Shown here in pieces: positions 8,377 through 17,624 of a DNA stretch of 64,000 nucleotides. Position numbers and translations under genes: made by a program. The notes beneath the pieces were generated by a model that worked only from the letters and a program-made list of their open reading frames with translations, had not been told where the DNA came from and did no database searches. The stretch's first letter is position 1, and each line of letters begins with the position of its first letter. The stretch covers positions 2,403,422 to 2,467,421 of the forward strand of contig CP073341.1 in the NCBI GenBank assembly GCA_018141785.1, written 5' to 3'. The stretch is from Candidatus Paraprochloron terpiosi LD05 (lineage in GTDB: Bacteria; Cyanobacteriota; Cyanobacteriia; Cyanobacteriales; Prochloraceae).

Positions 8377-8578
8377 GTTTCAGTCGTGGTGAAGTTTGGA
8401 TCCCAGGGTTAGATCCAACCCAAGGTTCAGAACAGGCAGGAACTCGACCTGTCATCAAGTTCGTACATTGGACAAAAGACGATTGGTGAAGAAGATAGGC
8501 CAAATAGGAGCTACTACACTGGTGGCATTAGAACAGAAAATGCTGATTACAATGGGCTGTAAACCAAGTACTAGTTAG
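8373..8578 (+). pseudogene. MazF/PemK-family toxin remnant with internal deletion and frameshift
   Basis: The ATG overlaps the antitoxin stop. The first 30 residues read MSFSRGEVWIPGLDPTQGSE then QAGTRPVIKF, the classic MazF start. After that the frame ends at TGA 8487-8489. A second frame then gives KKIGQIGATTLVALEQKM, the usual MazF C-terminus, ending at TAG 8576-8578. About half of the roughly 110-residue protein is missing in between. It converges with, and overlaps by 8 bp, the WD40 gene. Confidence 0.8.
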
Positions 8579-9731
8579 CTGATCTAGGGCCACCAGCGGA
8601 GGTCAAAACTAACCCCCAAACCTTAACAGTCTCGTCCCCACTCCCACTGGCAATACTCTTTCCGTCGCCAGAAAAAGCAACTGAGAAAACCGAGTCTTCA
8701 TGTCCTTCCAAAGTTTGGAGACATTTTCCCGTTTTGGACTCCCACACTTTGATAGTCTTGTCCTCACTCCCACTGATTATACTCTTCCCGTCGCCAGAAA
8801 AAGCAACTGAGTAAACCCAGTTTTCATGTCCTGCCAAAGTTTGGAGACATTGTCCGGTTTTAAACTCCCACACCTTGATAGTCTTGTCCTCACTTCCACT
8901 CACTATCTTCTTCCCGTCACCAGAAAAAGCAACTGAGTTAACCCAATTTTCATGTCCTCTGAGAGTTTGGAGACATTTTTTGGTTTCCCACTCCCACACC
9001 TTTACAGTTTTGTCCTCACTCCCACTCACTATATTATCCCCCTGGGGTGAGAAAGCAACTGACCTAACGGAGTTTCTATGTCCTTCCAGAGTGTGGAGAC
9101 ATTTCCCAGTTTCCAACTCCCACACCTTGACAGTCTTGTCCGAACCCCCACTCACTATCCTCTTCCCGTCGAAAGAAAAAGCAACTGAGTTAACCGTGTA
9201 TCCATGTCCTCTAAGAGTTTGGAGAAGTTGCCCAGTTTCCGAGTCCCACACCTTCATAGTCTTGTCCCTACTCCCACTCACTATCCTTTTTCCGTCGTGG
9301 GAAAATGCAACTGAGTAAACAGCACTTCCATGTCCTCTGAGAGTTTGGAGACATTTCCCAGTTTCCGAGTCCCACACCTTGATAGTCCAACCGGAATCTC
9401 CACTCACTATCCTCTTCCCGTCGCCAGAAAAAGCAACTGAGTAAACCAAGTTTTTATGTCCTTTCAGAGTTTGGAGACATTGAAACTGAAGAAGTTTTAG
9501 TAACCAAGAGTTTTTGGGTGCTACTTGTAAAATACTTCTTTTAACTTCCGGGGAGTTTTCCCAGTCTCGTTGACGAGAGAAACAATAATCCCACTCCAGG
9601 GTAGTTATTTCATCAGCTTTTCCCCGGATAATATCTCCTAGTATCTCCTCAAGAGTGCGAAAACCGCCGGTAGGGGAGGGGTTGGGGTCTTTTTGAGGAA
9701 GATGACCGTTATGAAGTTTAGTTTTTTCCAT
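8571..9731 (-). CDS. WD40-repeat protein, single seven-bladed propeller
   Basis: 386 aa. Residues 1-80 are a non-repetitive N-terminus (RTLEEILGDIIRGKADEITT). Seven WD40 repeats of about 42 residues follow, each with a pattern like CLQTLxGH, VxSVAFSxDGK, IVSGSxDKTIKVW. Seven repeats make one closed beta-propeller, a protein-binding scaffold. The repeats are also very similar at the DNA level (126-bp period), which suggests recent internal duplication or conversion. There is no enzymatic domain. Cyanobacteria carry many such proteins, often with kinase or NACHT domains; here the N-terminal part is short and unassigned. Confidence 0.9.
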   Translation of the reverse strand: MEKTKLHNGHLPQKDPNPSPTGGFRTLEEILGDIIRGKADEITTLEWDYCFSRQRDWENSPEVKRSILQVAPKNSWLLKLLQFQCLQTLKGHKNLVYSVAFSGDGKRIVSGDSGWTIKVWDSETGKCLQTLRGHGSAVYSVAFSHDGKRIVSGSRDKTMKVWDSETGQLLQTLRGHGYTVNSVAFSFDGKRIVSGGSDKTVKVWELETGKCLHTLEGHRNSVRSVAFSPQGDNIVSGSEDKTVKVWEWETKKCLQTLRGHENWVNSVAFSGDGKKIVSGSEDKTIKVWEFKTGQCLQTLAGHENWVYSVAFSGDGKSIISGSEDKTIKVWESKTGKCLQTLEGHEDSVFSVAFSGDGKSIASGSGDETVKVWGLVLTSAGGPRSAN

Positions 9732-9843
9732 GGTAGTTTAAAGTGCGTTATTAATAAGATAATTTATTATTAAATATCAAACAAATTAAGGTAGAGTTTT
9801 TTAAAAGTTAAATTTAAATTAACCTTTCCATCCCCATATTACC
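9732..9843. other. AT-rich spacer between WD40 gene and dnaE-C
   Basis: About 110 bp of very AT-rich sequence, likely carrying the WD40 gene promoter on the minus strand. I see no convincing coding capacity. Confidence 0.4.
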
Positions 9844-11154
9844 CTACGAGGTTTCTAAAAGCAACCTGGAAGAAGCCCGCAAACCAGCACTTTTGAGATG
9901 TTCTACCGTTGTTTCCTCATTTTTCACCCAAAAATCATGTCCGAAGCAGACAAAATAACGCCCACTAATAACTGCTACCACTGGGACTTTGACTTTATTT
10001 TTATCCCCAGCATGTTCCTGTAAAATACTTTTAATGTTATTTCGCATTCCCTCATTACTTGCTTGGGAAGGAGACAATTCTAACCTGATTATCTTCACCT
10101 GATCTACTGGTTCTGCATTGTTAACAATGAGTTGAAATTTATCATCTCGTTCCTCTACTTTTCCCCAAACCATCAAATGAGCATCTTCTTGCAATAATAA
10201 GTTAATCATAGCATAGGTTTTTGGAAATACAATGGCTTCTGCTTGTCCTAAAACATCTTCCATTTGTATAAATGCCATGGTATCTCCTTTTTTCGTTTGG
10301 ATCGTCTTCACCCCATTTAAGGTAACAATTGCACTAACTTGATTATTCTTATGATTGCCTAACTCATTTAAATTAATGGGGGCTAAAATACTAGCAGCAT
10401 CTTTAATTGATTTGAGAGGATGAGCAGATACATAGAAACCCAGGTATTCTTTTTCCATTTTTAACCTTTCTTGAGGAGAAAAATCTGCTACTTTTTTACC
10501 AGTAGATGCATGTTTCCAAGGTTCTTTATCTTCCTGAGAATCGAAAAGACTCATTTGTCCACTGACTTTGTCCTGTGCTCGACTTTTACACCAAGACATT
10601 ACTGGAGTTAGGTCTTCAATTAATTGCTTCCGGTTGGGATTAATTTTCTCAAATGCACCGCAGTAAATTAGGGTTTCAATGGCTCTCTGGTTAACTACTC
10701 TTAAATCAACGCGATCGCCAAAATCTGCCAGGGATTGAAATTCACCCTTTTCCCTAGCTTGCAAAATATTGTCGATGGCTCCTTCTCCTAAGTTCTTCAC
10801 CGCTGATAAACCAAAGATTATCTGTTTCTCCCCGTCTGTGGTAAAATTATGCTCAGAGCGATTGATATCAGGAGGAATAACATCAAGACCCATTTTCTGG
10901 GCATTTTCCCGGTACTTTTCCACCTTCTCCTGACTGTCACTATTGGCAGTCAGCAACGCCGTCATGTATTCTACCGGATAATTGGCTTTCAGATAGGCTG
11001 TTTGATAGGTAATATAAGCATAAGCGGTGGAGTGGGATTTATTGAAGCAATTAGAAGCAACTACACCATTGGCTAAGAGGAAATTGTGGTCTTGTTGGAC
11101 GCCAATATCGTATACTGATTGAGTACCTAAAGATTTGCGACTAATAATTTTCAT
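9844..11154 (-). CDS. dnaE: DNA polymerase III alpha subunit, C-terminal half with split-intein IntC
   Basis: 436 aa. Residues 1-35 are the C-terminal intein fragment of the cyanobacterial DnaE split intein: it has the block [17 protein letters not shown] and ends VVASN, with Asn35 as the cyclising residue. Residue 36 is the catalytic +1 Cys and starts the extein [13 protein letters not shown]. The rest is the C-terminal part of DnaE: finger region, HhH region and an OB-fold around [20 protein letters not shown]. The IntN half with the polymerase active site must be encoded elsewhere. Protein trans-splicing joins the two to form the replicative polymerase. The last 30 residues may be divergent. 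Upstream on the opposite strand is dtd. Confidence 0.96.
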   Translation of the reverse strand: MKIISRKSLGTQSVYDIGVQQDHNFLLANGVVASNCFNKSHSTAYAYITYQTAYLKANYPVEYMTALLTANSDSQEKVEKYRENAQKMGLDVIPPDINRSEHNFTTDGEKQIIFGLSAVKNLGEGAIDNILQAREKGEFQSLADFGDRVDLRVVNQRAIETLIYCGAFEKINPNRKQLIEDLTPVMSWCKSRAQDKVSGQMSLFDSQEDKEPWKHASTGKKVADFSPQERLKMEKEYLGFYVSAHPLKSIKDAASILAPINLNELGNHKNNQVSAIVTLNGVKTIQTKKGDTMAFIQMEDVLGQAEAIVFPKTYAMINLLLQEDAHLMVWGKVEERDDKFQLIVNNAEPVDQVKIIRLELSPSQASNEGMRNNIKSILQEHAGDKNKVKVPVVAVISGRYFVCFGHDFWVKNEETTVEHLKSAGLRASSRLLLETS

Positions 11155-11234
11155 ATTTCATTGGTTCGACGGATGTTGGGTATAATAACATGGTATGCTC
11201 ATAGAAGTCAATACCCAGAACATTCCAAAAAAAA

Positions 11235-11549
11235 ATGCGCACTATCATCCAGAGAGTTATATCTTCTCAAGTTGAAGTAGATGGAGAGGTTGTCGGGGAA
11301 ATCGGGCGAGGATTGAATCTGCTGGTGGGAATTGCTCCTACAGATACAGAGGTGGAAATACAGTGGAGCGCCCGGAAATGCTTGGAGTTGCGTTTATTTC
11401 CTGGGGAAGAGGCTACCTGGGAAAAATCAGTTCAGGAAATTGGAGGAGAATTGCTTGTAATTAGTCAGTTTACTCTCTATGGTGACTGTCGCAAAGGGCG
11501 TCGTCCATCTTTTAGCGGTTCCGCTTCCCCTGAAGATGCAGAAGTCCTT
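11235..11549 (+). CDS. dtd: D-aminoacyl-tRNA deacylase, exon 1 (interrupted by group II intron)
   Basis: 105 codons from ATG at 11235 to the CTT codon before the intron. The DTD signature SQFTLYGD lies at residues 77-84. Reading on into the intron gives only seven extra residues (ARPELVA) and a stop at 11571-11573. Joining to 13985 restores a 148-residue protein, the family's normal size. The enzyme removes D-amino acids from mischarged tRNAs. A TATAAT-like box is at 11181-11186. Confidence 0.93.
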
Positions 11550-13984
11550 GCGCGACCTGAACTGGTCGCTTAGTACGGGACACCGAGTCCTCTAGGGAAT
11601 TCCACCCCTAGCCCTCACGTAAAAGACTTACTGAGTCCGGCCACAGCTGAGTAGGTAACGAAACAGCTGGAATGCAGGTCACGAAAGTAGCCGAAACTCT
11701 AGGGATTAAAGAGTTAGGAGCAAGAGGGAGATAGTTGGAAGGTTGAACGAAAGTGAACTAAAAGGGCTGTGAACCCAGCCCCTCCGATTAAACCTCGTTA
11801 CTGTAGAATGGCGAAATTATCCCTGAGACAAAACGCCATAGCCAAAAGGCAAGTAGACAAGACTCAATGCTGGAGGCTCATTGAGTCGTGGAATCAAAGC
11901 TCTACCGGGGGAAAGGGAGCAACCTAACCAACTAAAGAAAACTAAGCGAAACAACAGGATAAGCCCTACAGAGTCTAAAAGGCGGTCGATTCTTTTTTAG
12001 TAGGCCAAAGGTAACGGAGGCGGAATTCTTTGGAGGGTTGCATGATGAGTGAAAAAGCGAATGCTCTCTTGTAATGAGAGGGATAGGGATTCAAAATTTG
12101 TCCCTGTGATAAAGGAATAGCAGACTTCACTTGGGTCTCATACGAAACTATTCGACAACTAGAAACCAAACGAACGGAAAAGTTAGATGACAGAAGAAAT
12201 TCTGGAAAATGGACTGAACGGACAATTAAAAGAGTGGGGCGACATTAATTGGCGTCGCACAAAGAAGATTGTTAGGAATTTACGCGGTCGGATATTTCGT
12301 GCTCGAAAGTTTGGATTGTGGAGACAATTGGTGTCTTTACGGAAACTGATGAAAAGATGTCGGTCGAACCTATTACTGAGCATCAGACAAATCACACAGG
12401 TAAATACCGGAAAGCAAACAGCTGGGGTAGACAAGGAAGTTATAGAAACACCAGCACAGCGTGTGAAACTTGCCAACACCTGGGAAATGCCTAAAGCAAA
12501 ACCTGCTAGACGGCTGTATATTCCCAAGACAAATGGGAAGAAACGTCCTCTTGGAATCCCAACCATTAGAGATAGAGTCGCTCAAGCAATAGTAAAAAAT
12601 GCACTGGAACCCGAATGGGAATCCATGTTTGAAACCAACTCCTATGGCTTTAGACCCGGTCGAAGTTGCCAAGACGCTATAGAGCAATGTTACTTAAGGC
12701 TACGCGGCGACTATAAAACAAAAACCGGAAAGTGGGTAAGAAAGGATAAATGGGTTCTGGACGCTGATATTAAGAGCTTCTTTGATAACATTGACCATAA
12801 ATCCATCCAGTGAGCAGTTAGAGAAGATTCTTTGATTGATGGATGGTTAAAAGCTGGATTTGTCGAAAGTAGGAAGGGATACAGCCCGACTGAAAAAGGA
12901 ACCCCACAGGGTGGCGTGATAAGTCCCTCCCCCCGCAAATATCGGACTCCACGGGTTAGAAGAATATATTACAAAATGTAACCCAAAGGTGGGCGTCATC
13001 AGGTATGCAGATGACTTTGTAGTAACTGCAAAGGACAAGGAATCCAAGGAGCAAGTTGAAAATCCAGATAAATCAATGGTTGTCAGAACGAGGTCTTGAG
13101 ATTAGCGATGAGAAGACGCGGATAGTACATATAAAAGACGGATTTGATTTCTTGGGGTTTAACCTGCGGCATTATGAGGTTAAAGGTGAGGACGGAATCC
13201 TGAGAGGGAAGTTACTCATTAAACCACAAAAATCAAAGGTGATGGATTTCTGTAAAAGAGTCGGTCAAACAATCGACAGCATGAAGACAAGAACCCCCGA
13301 ACAAGTCATACGTAAGATAGAACCACTTCTCAGAGGTTTTGCTAATTACTACAGAGGAGTATGCAGCAAAGAAACCTACGAATATATAAGCTACCGACTA
13401 TGGTGGTACCTCTGGCGTTGGGCCAAAAGACGACACCCCAACAAAGACAAGAAATGGGTAAAAGATAAGTATTTCCGAACCGAGTATAAAAAGGGAAGTA
13501 AAAAAGATTGGCGATTTTACTACGAAAAAAAAGACCGGAGAGGCAAAAGAATAGTACACATGTTGTACGATATAGCAGCGGTCCCAATTGTAAGACATGT
13601 CAAAGTAAAGGGAACTTACTCCCTAGACGACCCTGAACTAGTGGAATATTGGTTAAAGCGGCAGACAAAGTCGGGTAAGACCAGATGGTCGAAAGGCTCA
13701 AAGAATGAGTACGTTGCCAAGTCGCAAGATTGGAAATGTCCAATATGTCATGACCACCTTTTCAACGGTGAGGAAATCGAAACCCATCACATAGTACCTG
13801 TGAAAAAAAAAGGAGGTTCAAATGAAATCGACAACCTTCAACACCTACATAAAGCGTGTCATAAGCAGGTACATTCAAGAAATTCCAAGCAAGGCTTGAA
13901 GTGAGGCTTGAGCCGGATGATTGGAGACAGTCACGTTCGGTTCTTAGGGGAGGGGCCCAGGGAGACCTGCAAGCCTTACCCGAC
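11550..13984 (+). mobile_element. Group II intron inserted in dtd (degenerate IEP)
   Basis: 2435 bp. The 5' end GCGCGACC resembles the GUGYG consensus with U replaced by C. The 3' end is ACCCGAC. Domain V is visible at about 13910-13945 (AGCCGGATG ... ACGTTCGGTTCT) and domain VI follows it. Both boundaries are fixed by the dtd protein: codons GTC CTT before and TAC AAT after join in frame. The intron contains a broken reverse transcriptase/maturase gene at 12187-13904. It differs in sequence from the intron types at 42-57 kb, although the last four bases CGAC are shared with type A. Confidence 0.93.
12187..13904 (+). pseudogene. Intron-encoded reverse transcriptase/maturase with HNH domain, broken
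   Basis: The N-terminal frame (12187-12813, 208 aa) contains the maturase start and RT motifs 0-3 (TAGVDKEV, RRLYIPKTNGKKRPLGIPT, YGFRPGRS, LDADIKSFFDNIDH). An in-frame TGA at 12811 follows. Residues after it (GTPQGGVISP) are in frame, then a +1 shift at about 12925 occurs in the LLANIALHG motif. The catalytic RYADD block is in that second frame. A further shift occurs near 13055, after which 282 codons encode domain X and an HNH nuclease (CPICHDHLF ... ETHHIVPVKKKGG ... CH). At least three lesions, so no full-length protein can be made. Confidence 0.9.
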
Positions 13985-14116
13985 TACAATCTCTTTGTAG
14001 CCAAGTTACGGGAAAGTAACCTCCGGGTTGCAACGGGTAAATTCGGCGCTATGATGCAAGTAAGGATAGAAAATGACGGTCCTGTTACCCTGTTACTAGA
14101 AAGAGAAGCTTCTTGA
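13985..14116 (+). CDS. dtd: D-aminoacyl-tRNA deacylase, exon 2
   Basis: 43 codons plus stop, starting [11 protein letters not shown] and ending [10 protein letters not shown]. It contains GKFGAMMQV and the DGPVT segment carrying the Gly-cisPro motif that reads substrate chirality in DTD. Without splicing the enzyme therefore lacks an essential part. spmA starts 24 nt downstream, so splicing is also part of that transcript's maturation. Confidence 0.92.
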   Translation, partial: YNLFVAKLRESNLRVATGKFGAMMQVRIENDGPVTLLLEREAS

Positions 14117-14140
14117 ACATTATAGATCAAACAGATAGGA

Positions 14141-14728
14141 ATGCTAAATTACATTTGGTTCGGAATGATTTTGATATCAGTGGTAGTTGGATCTGCTACT
14201 GGTAAAATTGATGCAGTCACAAAAGCAGCTATTAATTCTGCTGAATTAGCAGTGGAACTTGCTATTGGCTTAATTGGCATTATGGCACTATGGCTGGGAA
14301 TTATGAGAATTGCCGATAAATCTGGTTTGGTGGACATCATTGCTTGGTTGGTTCAACCCATTACTCTCACACTATTCCCAGAAATTCCTCCTGAGCACCC
14401 CGCAATCGGTTCTATTGTTTTGAACATGGCTGCTAATGTGTTGGGTTTGGGAAATGCAGCTACCCCCCTAGGATTGAAAGCTATGCAAGAGTTACAAGAA
14501 CTGAATCCTGATAAGGACACTGCTACCAACTCTATGTGCACTTTTTTGGCTATTAATACCTCCAGTGTTCAGTTAATTTTACCAGCTACGGTGGTAGCCC
14601 TCATGGGGGTAAGTGCTTCTCAGATATTCCTTCCCACTATTTTCGCCACTTCTATGTCTACCATCGCCGGTATTATCGCGGTGAAAACTCTGCAAAATCT
14701 AAAACCATTCAAAAGAGAGGAAAATTGA
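14141..14728 (+). CDS. spmA: SpmA-like nucleoside-recognition-domain membrane protein
   Basis: 195 aa, several membrane segments (about 3-20, 38-60, 70-90, 130-180). It has the nucleoside recognition (Gate) domain pattern with NMAANVLGLGNAATPLGLKA. In Bacillus, SpmA with SpmB affects spore core dehydration. In non-sporulating cyanobacteria the pair is an uncharacterised membrane transporter-like complex. The stop overlaps the start of spmB (TGATG). Confidence 0.88.
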   Translation: MLNYIWFGMILISVVVGSATGKIDAVTKAAINSAELAVELAIGLIGIMALWLGIMRIADKSGLVDIIAWLVQPITLTLFPEIPPEHPAIGSIVLNMAANVLGLGNAATPLGLKAMQELQELNPDKDTATNSMCTFLAINTSSVQLILPATVVALMGVSASQIFLPTIFATSMSTIAGIIAVKTLQNLKPFKREEN

Positions 14729-15276
14729 TGATGGAATCTGTGGTAGAGATTTTTAATACTGGTGCTAAATATATTATTCCTTTGCTACTTGCTGGTATAC
14801 CTTGCTATGGTATCTTGAGGAAGGTTAAAGTCTATGAAGTCTTTGTGGAAGGTGCTAAGGATGGTTTTGATATTGCTATGAGGATTATTCCCTATTTAGT
14901 GGCTATTTTAGTGGCGATCGGCATGTTTCGCGCTTCTGGTGCTTTGGATATGTTTATCAGTGCCGTATCTCCCGTTCTGGACTTAATTGGTTTTCCCTCG
15001 GAAAATCTTTTATTAGCTTTAATGCGTCCCCTTTCAGGAGGTGGTTCTTTTGGTTTGTTGAGCGATTTAGTTAAAGAATATGGTGCTGATTCTCTCTTTG
15101 CTAAAATCGGCGCAACTATGTTTGGTTCCACGGAAACAACTTTTTACGTTCTGGCTGTTTATTTCGGCTCTGTAGGTATTAAACGGGTTCGTCATGCTCT
15201 TATTGCTGGTTTAATTGCTGATACAGTGGGAGTTTTGAGTTCCGTTTATATTTGTCGGTTTTTATTTGAGAAATAG
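14728..15276 (+). CDS. spmB: SpmB-like nucleoside-recognition-domain membrane protein
   Basis: 182 aa from ATG at 14728, overlapping the spmA TGA; a second ATG follows directly. An AGAGAGG ribosome site is 7 nt upstream. The conserved core RIIPYLVAILVAIGMFRASG, the LMRPLSGGGSFG motif and FGSTETTFYVLAVYFGSVG are typical of SpmB. It pairs with SpmA; translation is probably coupled. Confidence 0.88.
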   Translation: MMESVVEIFNTGAKYIIPLLLAGIPCYGILRKVKVYEVFVEGAKDGFDIAMRIIPYLVAILVAIGMFRASGALDMFISAVSPVLDLIGFPSENLLLALMRPLSGGGSFGLLSDLVKEYGADSLFAKIGATMFGSTETTFYVLAVYFGSVGIKRVRHALIAGLIADTVGVLSSVYICRFLFEK

Positions 15277-15413
15277 GGGTTTGAGACGATAGGGAGATAG
15301 GGGCGTTTGGTTTGTGTAAAAATTCAGGGATATTTTGCGAAAAATTACCCTATCCCCCTAGGTAGATTATATGTTAGAATAGTACAACAGTCAATTTAAA
15401 TCTAACACACACC

Positions 15414-16202
15414 ATGAGTACTACTCAAGTCAATGCTAATACCAGCCGTCTCGATCGCCTGGAAACCTTAATTGGTAATTATATTGAAGCTACTGCGAAA
15501 GACACCTCGGAAATGAAGGCAGTTATCGAAATGGCAATTACCAACTTACAGGCTGCTTTCGCCAAGGAAACTGCTGACCTGAAGGCTAATTTGGATGCGC
15601 TGGCTGAAACTAGTGCTAAGGAAACTGCTGAAATGAAGGCAGCTTTCGCTAAGGAAACTGCCGAAATCAAGGCTGCTTTCGCCAAGGAAACTGCTGACCT
15701 GAAGGCTAATTTGGATGCGCTGGCTGAAACTAGTGCTAAGGAAACTGCTGAACTGAAGGCTAATTTGGATAAACTGGCAGAAACTGGTGCTAAGGAAACT
15801 GCTGAACTGAAGGCAACTCTCGCTAAAGACACTGCTGACCTGAAGGCAACTCTCGCGAAGGAAACTAAGGAAACTAAGCAGCTTATTAATTCAGTAGCGC
15901 GAACAGCACAAGCTCAGAGCACGGAAATTAGTCAATTACGAAGGGAAAGACAAGCAAACGATCGCCAAATTGCTGAGTTAACAAAACAAAGTGCTCAAGT
16001 TAATCGAGTTCTTGCTGATTTTATCGCTACTACTAAAGAAGAAGTCTCTAAATTAATGGAAGATAGGGCTGTTATGTTTGAGTTAATCCAGTCTCTCAAT
16101 GACAGTCGAGTAGACTTATCAGAAAATCTCCATGAGATAGCTTCTTCTCTGAATAAATTAATTCAACAACAATTGTTGCCTCCAAATAGTAACATAAAAT
16201 AA
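15414..16202 (+). CDS. Repetitive long alpha-helical/coiled-coil protein
   Basis: 262 aa. Residues 45-165 are 11-residue-type repeats (AKETAELKANLDALAETS and variants), rich in Ala, Glu, Lys and Thr and predicted as amphipathic helix, like LEA or apolipoprotein-type repeats. Residues 170-255 are a more ordinary coiled coil (STEISQLRRERQANDRQIAE) with no repeats. No signal peptide. It could bind membranes or act as a structural spacer; this is inference. A TAGAAT-like -10 box is at 15374-15379. The DNA encoding residues 48-113 is duplicated with a 120-bp period. Confidence 0.7.
   Translation: MSTTQVNANTSRLDRLETLIGNYIEATAKDTSEMKAVIEMAITNLQAAFAKETADLKANLDALAETSAKETAEMKAAFAKETAEIKAAFAKETADLKANLDALAETSAKETAELKANLDKLAETGAKETAELKATLAKDTADLKATLAKETKETKQLINSVARTAQAQSTEISQLRRERQANDRQIAELTKQSAQVNRVLADFIATTKEEVSKLMEDRAVMFELIQSLNDSRVDLSENLHEIASSLNKLIQQQLLPPNSNIK
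15554..15751 (+). repeat. 120-bp-period internal duplication in coiled-coil gene
   Basis: About 78 bp starting GCTTTCGCCAAGGAAACTGC at 15554 is repeated identically at 15674. Shorter partial units of the same family continue to about 15870. Confidence 0.85.
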
Positions 16203-16236
16203 CCATACTATGCTAACCTGATTAAGTGATTTTGGC

Positions 16237-16983
16237 TTGCAGGATGTCTATGTGGGAGTGATGAAAGGGGCGATCGCCCGCATTAATCCGAGTTTGGTGG
16301 TGGTAGACTTGACTCATTATATTCCACCTCAGAATATTGCAGCAGGTCGGTTTGCTCTCATGAACGCTTGTTCTTATTTCCCTCCAGGAACAGTTCATGT
16401 AGCAGTGGTGGATCCGGGAGTGGGGAGTGGAAGACGGGGTGTGGTGGTGGAGTTTGCAGGGGGTTTTCTCGTTGGACCTGATAACGGTCTCTTTAGTGGT
16501 GTTCTCAGTCTGTTTCCAGCAATCGCAGCATTTGAATTAACTAATACCGAGTACTGGTTGACTCCTACTCCTAGTTCTACTTTTCATGGAAGGGATATTT
16601 TTGCTCCTGTGGGGGCACATATTGCTAGTGGGGTATCTCCCACAGTGCTGGGGAATGAAATAGATGTTAAAAGTTTGGTGTCTCTCTCTATCCCCGAATG
16701 TGAAGTTAGGAGTACTGGTATTCTGGGTTCCATTCAATATGTGGACTATTTTGGGAATCTGATTACTAATATTCCTGGAGTATTGGTTCAGGGGAAGTCT
16801 TGGTCTGTTCGGGTGGGGGATGAAATGATTCCGGGGAGTTATACTTACAGCGATCGCCTCCCAGGAGCAATTTTAGCTTTGGTAGGCAGTCACGGTTGGG
16901 TCGAGGTTGCGGTTAATTGCGGTAATGCTAAATTAAGATTACAATTAGATTGGTTAGATCAGTTAGTAGTAGTTTTTGGCTAA
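16237..16983 (+). CDS. SAM hydroxide adenosyltransferase (DUF62), N-terminus broken by a nonsense codon
   Basis: Recognised by HYIPPQNIAAGRFAL, VHVAVVDPGVGSGRRG, VGPDNGLFS and FHGRDIFAPVGAHIA. These enzymes cleave SAM to adenosine and methionine using water and are related to fluorinase. The natural start is ATG at 16210 (MLT), but codon 4 is TGA (16219-16221) where relatives have Leu, followed by LSDFGLQDVYVG. The conserved Asp of the TDFG motif lies between the nonsense codon and the first later start, TTG at 16237, so a protein made from there lacks it. Either a single-base pseudogenising mutation or a sequencing error. The rest is intact and the DUF2301 gene follows closely. Confidence 0.82.
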   Translation: MQDVYVGVMKGAIARINPSLVVVDLTHYIPPQNIAAGRFALMNACSYFPPGTVHVAVVDPGVGSGRRGVVVEFAGGFLVGPDNGLFSGVLSLFPAIAAFELTNTEYWLTPTPSSTFHGRDIFAPVGAHIASGVSPTVLGNEIDVKSLVSLSIPECEVRSTGILGSIQYVDYFGNLITNIPGVLVQGKSWSVRVGDEMIPGSYTYSDRLPGAILALVGSHGWVEVAVNCGNAKLRLQLDWLDQLVVVFG

Positions 16984-16988
16984 AAGAA

Positions 16989-17624
16989 ATGACACAAACG
17001 CAATTACCGGTTTATCAAGGTCAGTTCGGGGAGTTTACTATCACCGAAGATGATCGCAAATCTGTTATCATTTATCGTGGGGGTTTGATTACAGCAGCAC
17101 TCAGCTTTGCTTGCGGTACCTGTCTCCTCCTGGGGTGGGGTGCTACGGCAGTTCTGACTCCTTTATTCGCTCTTTTTTCCCTGGGTTTGGGGGTTAGTTT
17201 GCTGACGATTCATATTTATTTAGCTCCCTTACACCGACTGCTGCAAGGGTTTTGGTTGATAGGTACGGTTGCCTCCGGGGTATTGGCTTTACAAAGTACG
17301 GAACCCCTGGCATTATATATTTATCATCATCCTGTGACTCTGTTTGGTATTGGTTTTACTTTTGCTGCTTTGACGGGGATATTCTTTAAGGAAGCTGTTT
17401 GCTTCAATCGTTTGGAAACCAAATTCTTGACTCCTGTGGTTCCTATGTTACTATTGGGACATATGGTAGGGTTTTTATCCGTTTCTATGGAGCGGGTTTT
17501 GCTGGTTATTTGGACTGTTTTCTTTATTATCTTTGCTGTTCGTAAAGCAATGCAAGCTATTCCTCCTGATATTGGGGATAAGTCCGTGTTTGTTCATCTG
17601 AAACAGCAACGTTTAGGGGTTTAG
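16989..17624 (+). CDS. DUF2301 integral membrane protein
   Basis: 211 aa from ATG at 16989. Five or six membrane segments between residues 25 and 190. A conserved start (YQGQFGEFTITEDDRKSVIIY) and the FFKEAVCFNRLE loop match the cyanobacterial DUF2301 family as I recall it. It begins 5 nt after the stop of the preceding enzyme gene, so they are co-transcribed. Function is unknown. Confidence 0.82.
   Translation: MTQTQLPVYQGQFGEFTITEDDRKSVIIYRGGLITAALSFACGTCLLLGWGATAVLTPLFALFSLGLGVSLLTIHIYLAPLHRLLQGFWLIGTVASGVLALQSTEPLALYIYHHPVTLFGIGFTFAALTGIFFKEAVCFNRLETKFLTPVVPMLLLGHMVGFLSVSMERVLLVIWTVFFIIFAVRKAMQAIPPDIGDKSVFVHLKQQRLGV

Noticed and set aside
8875..9318. Plus-strand 147-codon frame across the WD40 gene
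   Set aside because: It mirrors the 126-bp WD40 repeat on the other strand and has no family resemblance.
14141..15276. Evidence for sporulation from spmAB
   Set aside because: The pair is widespread in non-spore-formers, and no other sporulation gene is present.
15277..15413. GATAGGG / CCCTATCCC pair after spmB as a terminator
   Set aside because: Arms are far apart and imperfect, with no T-run directly behind.
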